Shown: positions 14,478 to 14,919 of the stretch, one piece after another | Layout of the letters: every line of letters starts with the position of its first letter | Numbering within the stretch: the first letter of the stretch is position 1 | NCBI GenBank assembly: GCA_937914905.1 | Contig: CALESU010000168.1 | Coordinates: 1 to 14,919, forward strand | Reading direction: 5' to 3' | Source: an uncultured bacterium | Lineage (GTDB): Bacteria > Patescibacteriota > Microgenomatia > UBA1406 > GWC2-37-13 | Length of the DNA stretch: 14,919 bases | The notes under the pieces: model-generated | Told to the model about the DNA's origin: nothing | The model's database searches: none | Seen by the model: the letters and a program-made list of their open reading frames with translations, nothing else | Made by a program: the position numbers and the translations under genes

Positions 14478-14506
14478 ATACTAACTGATAATAAAATCTG
14501 TTGCAA
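14478..14506 (-). promoter_or_regulatory. Promoter of the cohesin operon (leaderless type)
   Basis: On the minus strand, TTGCAA (14506-14501), a 17-bp spacer and TAGTAT (14483-14478), then six bases to the ATG at 14471. The predicted transcription start is the A of the ATG. It sits in the 52-bp gap after the dockerin gene. Confidence 0.65.
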
Positions 14507-14523
14507 TTGATAATACTCCCCCA

Positions 14524-14919
14524 TTACTCATCGTATTTAAAACTCAGTGCCGACATGACGAGCACATAATCTTGAGTGTCAACAATCCCATCCAGATTTA
14601 AGTCTCCACGAACTAAACGTTCTTCTCCCGTATTTGAAAAATTCTGCCGAATATACACAATATCTCGTGCGTCCACTATCCCATCTTGCTGAGGAATATC
14701 TCCTGCAAGGAGGATTATTCCACTCAAATCAACCACATTTGATCCTTGTGCAAAATTAATAGCAGGCCGTAAACATTTGTACGTTCCTGGCACGGATTCC
14801 GTTGGCTGAAGGTCACAAATTTTGCGGGAAAGATGTTTTTGACCCTTAATTTTTATACTGAATGATTCGTCAGCTGAAATAGAAAAAGTTTGTGTTTCTC
14901 CCTTCCATATGCCCCTTGA
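14524..14919 (-). CDS. Dockerin-domain surface protein, C-terminal part (5' end outside the window)
   Basis: The frame is open to the right edge of the window, so only the last 131 residues are visible. A GTG at 14793 is not needed as a start: reading continues upstream with WKGETQTFSISADESF and IKIKGQKHLSRKICDLQPTE, a beta-rich segment that belongs to the same protein. The last 65 residues are a type I dockerin: two calcium-loop repeats, GDIPQQDGIVDARDIVYIRQ and GDLNLDGIVDTQDYVLVMSA. The second matches the canonical loop (Asp at 1, 5 and 12, Asn at 3, Gly at 6). The first carries one extra residue and lacks the Asn. The dockerin would attach whatever lies in the missing N-terminal part to a cohesin, two candidates for which are encoded just downstream on the same strand. 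Confidence 0.85.
   Translation of the reverse strand, partial: SRGIWKGETQTFSISADESFSIKIKGQKHLSRKICDLQPTESVPGTYKCLRPAINFAQGSNVVDLSGIILLAGDIPQQDGIVDARDIVYIRQNFSNTGEERLVRGDLNLDGIVDTQDYVLVMSALSFKYDE

Noticed and set aside
1-14919. CRISPR arrays, insertion sequences, attachment sites, rRNA or tRNA genes
   Set aside because: No regularly spaced repeats, transposase motifs, terminal inverted repeats or RNA-gene structures were seen in a manual reading.

Overview
The window looks like chromosomal DNA from an uncultivated bacterium of the Candidate Phyla Radiation (Patescibacteria), most like the Microgenomates. The basis is mixed. Genes are packed with gaps of 1-80 bp or overlaps. There are exported cohesin, dockerin and FN3-type proteins, an LPxTG-like anchor (LPQSG), and an exported coiled-coil protein of a kind I remember from such genomes. 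No gene has a convincing Shine-Dalgarno sequence. TGA ends many of the genes, so the code is standard and the TGA-recoding Gracilibacteria/Absconditabacteria are unlikely. The phylum is inference: there is no rRNA or other phylogenetic marker apart from bL28, YchF and peptide deformylase.

Layout, left to right. (1) 1-5066, plus strand: the 3' part of an RND-type efflux pump, a TetA-like MFS transporter and a DUF368 membrane protein (undecaprenyl-phosphate translocase family). (2) 5068-6699, minus strand: a Pro/Thr-rich single-pass membrane protein, an exported coiled-coil protein and a small two-helix membrane protein. (3) 6700-6951: a 252-bp intergenic region with a minus-strand intrinsic terminator and promoter-like sequences. 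(4) 6952-8049, plus: ychF. (5) 8033-10402, minus: an overlapping operon of family 2 glycosyltransferase, SAM methyltransferase and EamA-type transporter. (6) 10442-10972, plus: def (peptide deformylase). (7) 11044-11343, minus: rpmB (bL28). (8) 11426-12055, plus: an M50 site-2-protease-like membrane peptidase. (9) 12058-14919, minus: a surface-protein island holding a dockerin protein (cut by the window end), a membrane-anchored cohesin-like protein, a sortase-signal cohesin-like protein and a Cys-rich FN3 protein.

How they may work together: most genes concern the cell envelope. They cover export and efflux (RND, MFS), lipid-carrier recycling (DUF368), surface glycan building (glycosyltransferase, methyltransferase), membrane proteolysis (M50) and a possible cohesin-dockerin surface assembly. 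def, rpmB and ychF are translation-related housekeeping genes.

The clearest structural signal besides the genes is in the promoters. At least six genes have a -10 box of form TAnnnT placed so that transcription should begin at, or within one base of, the start codon. This suggests leaderless mRNAs are the rule here. It also fixes several start codons that a longest-ORF rule would place wrongly.
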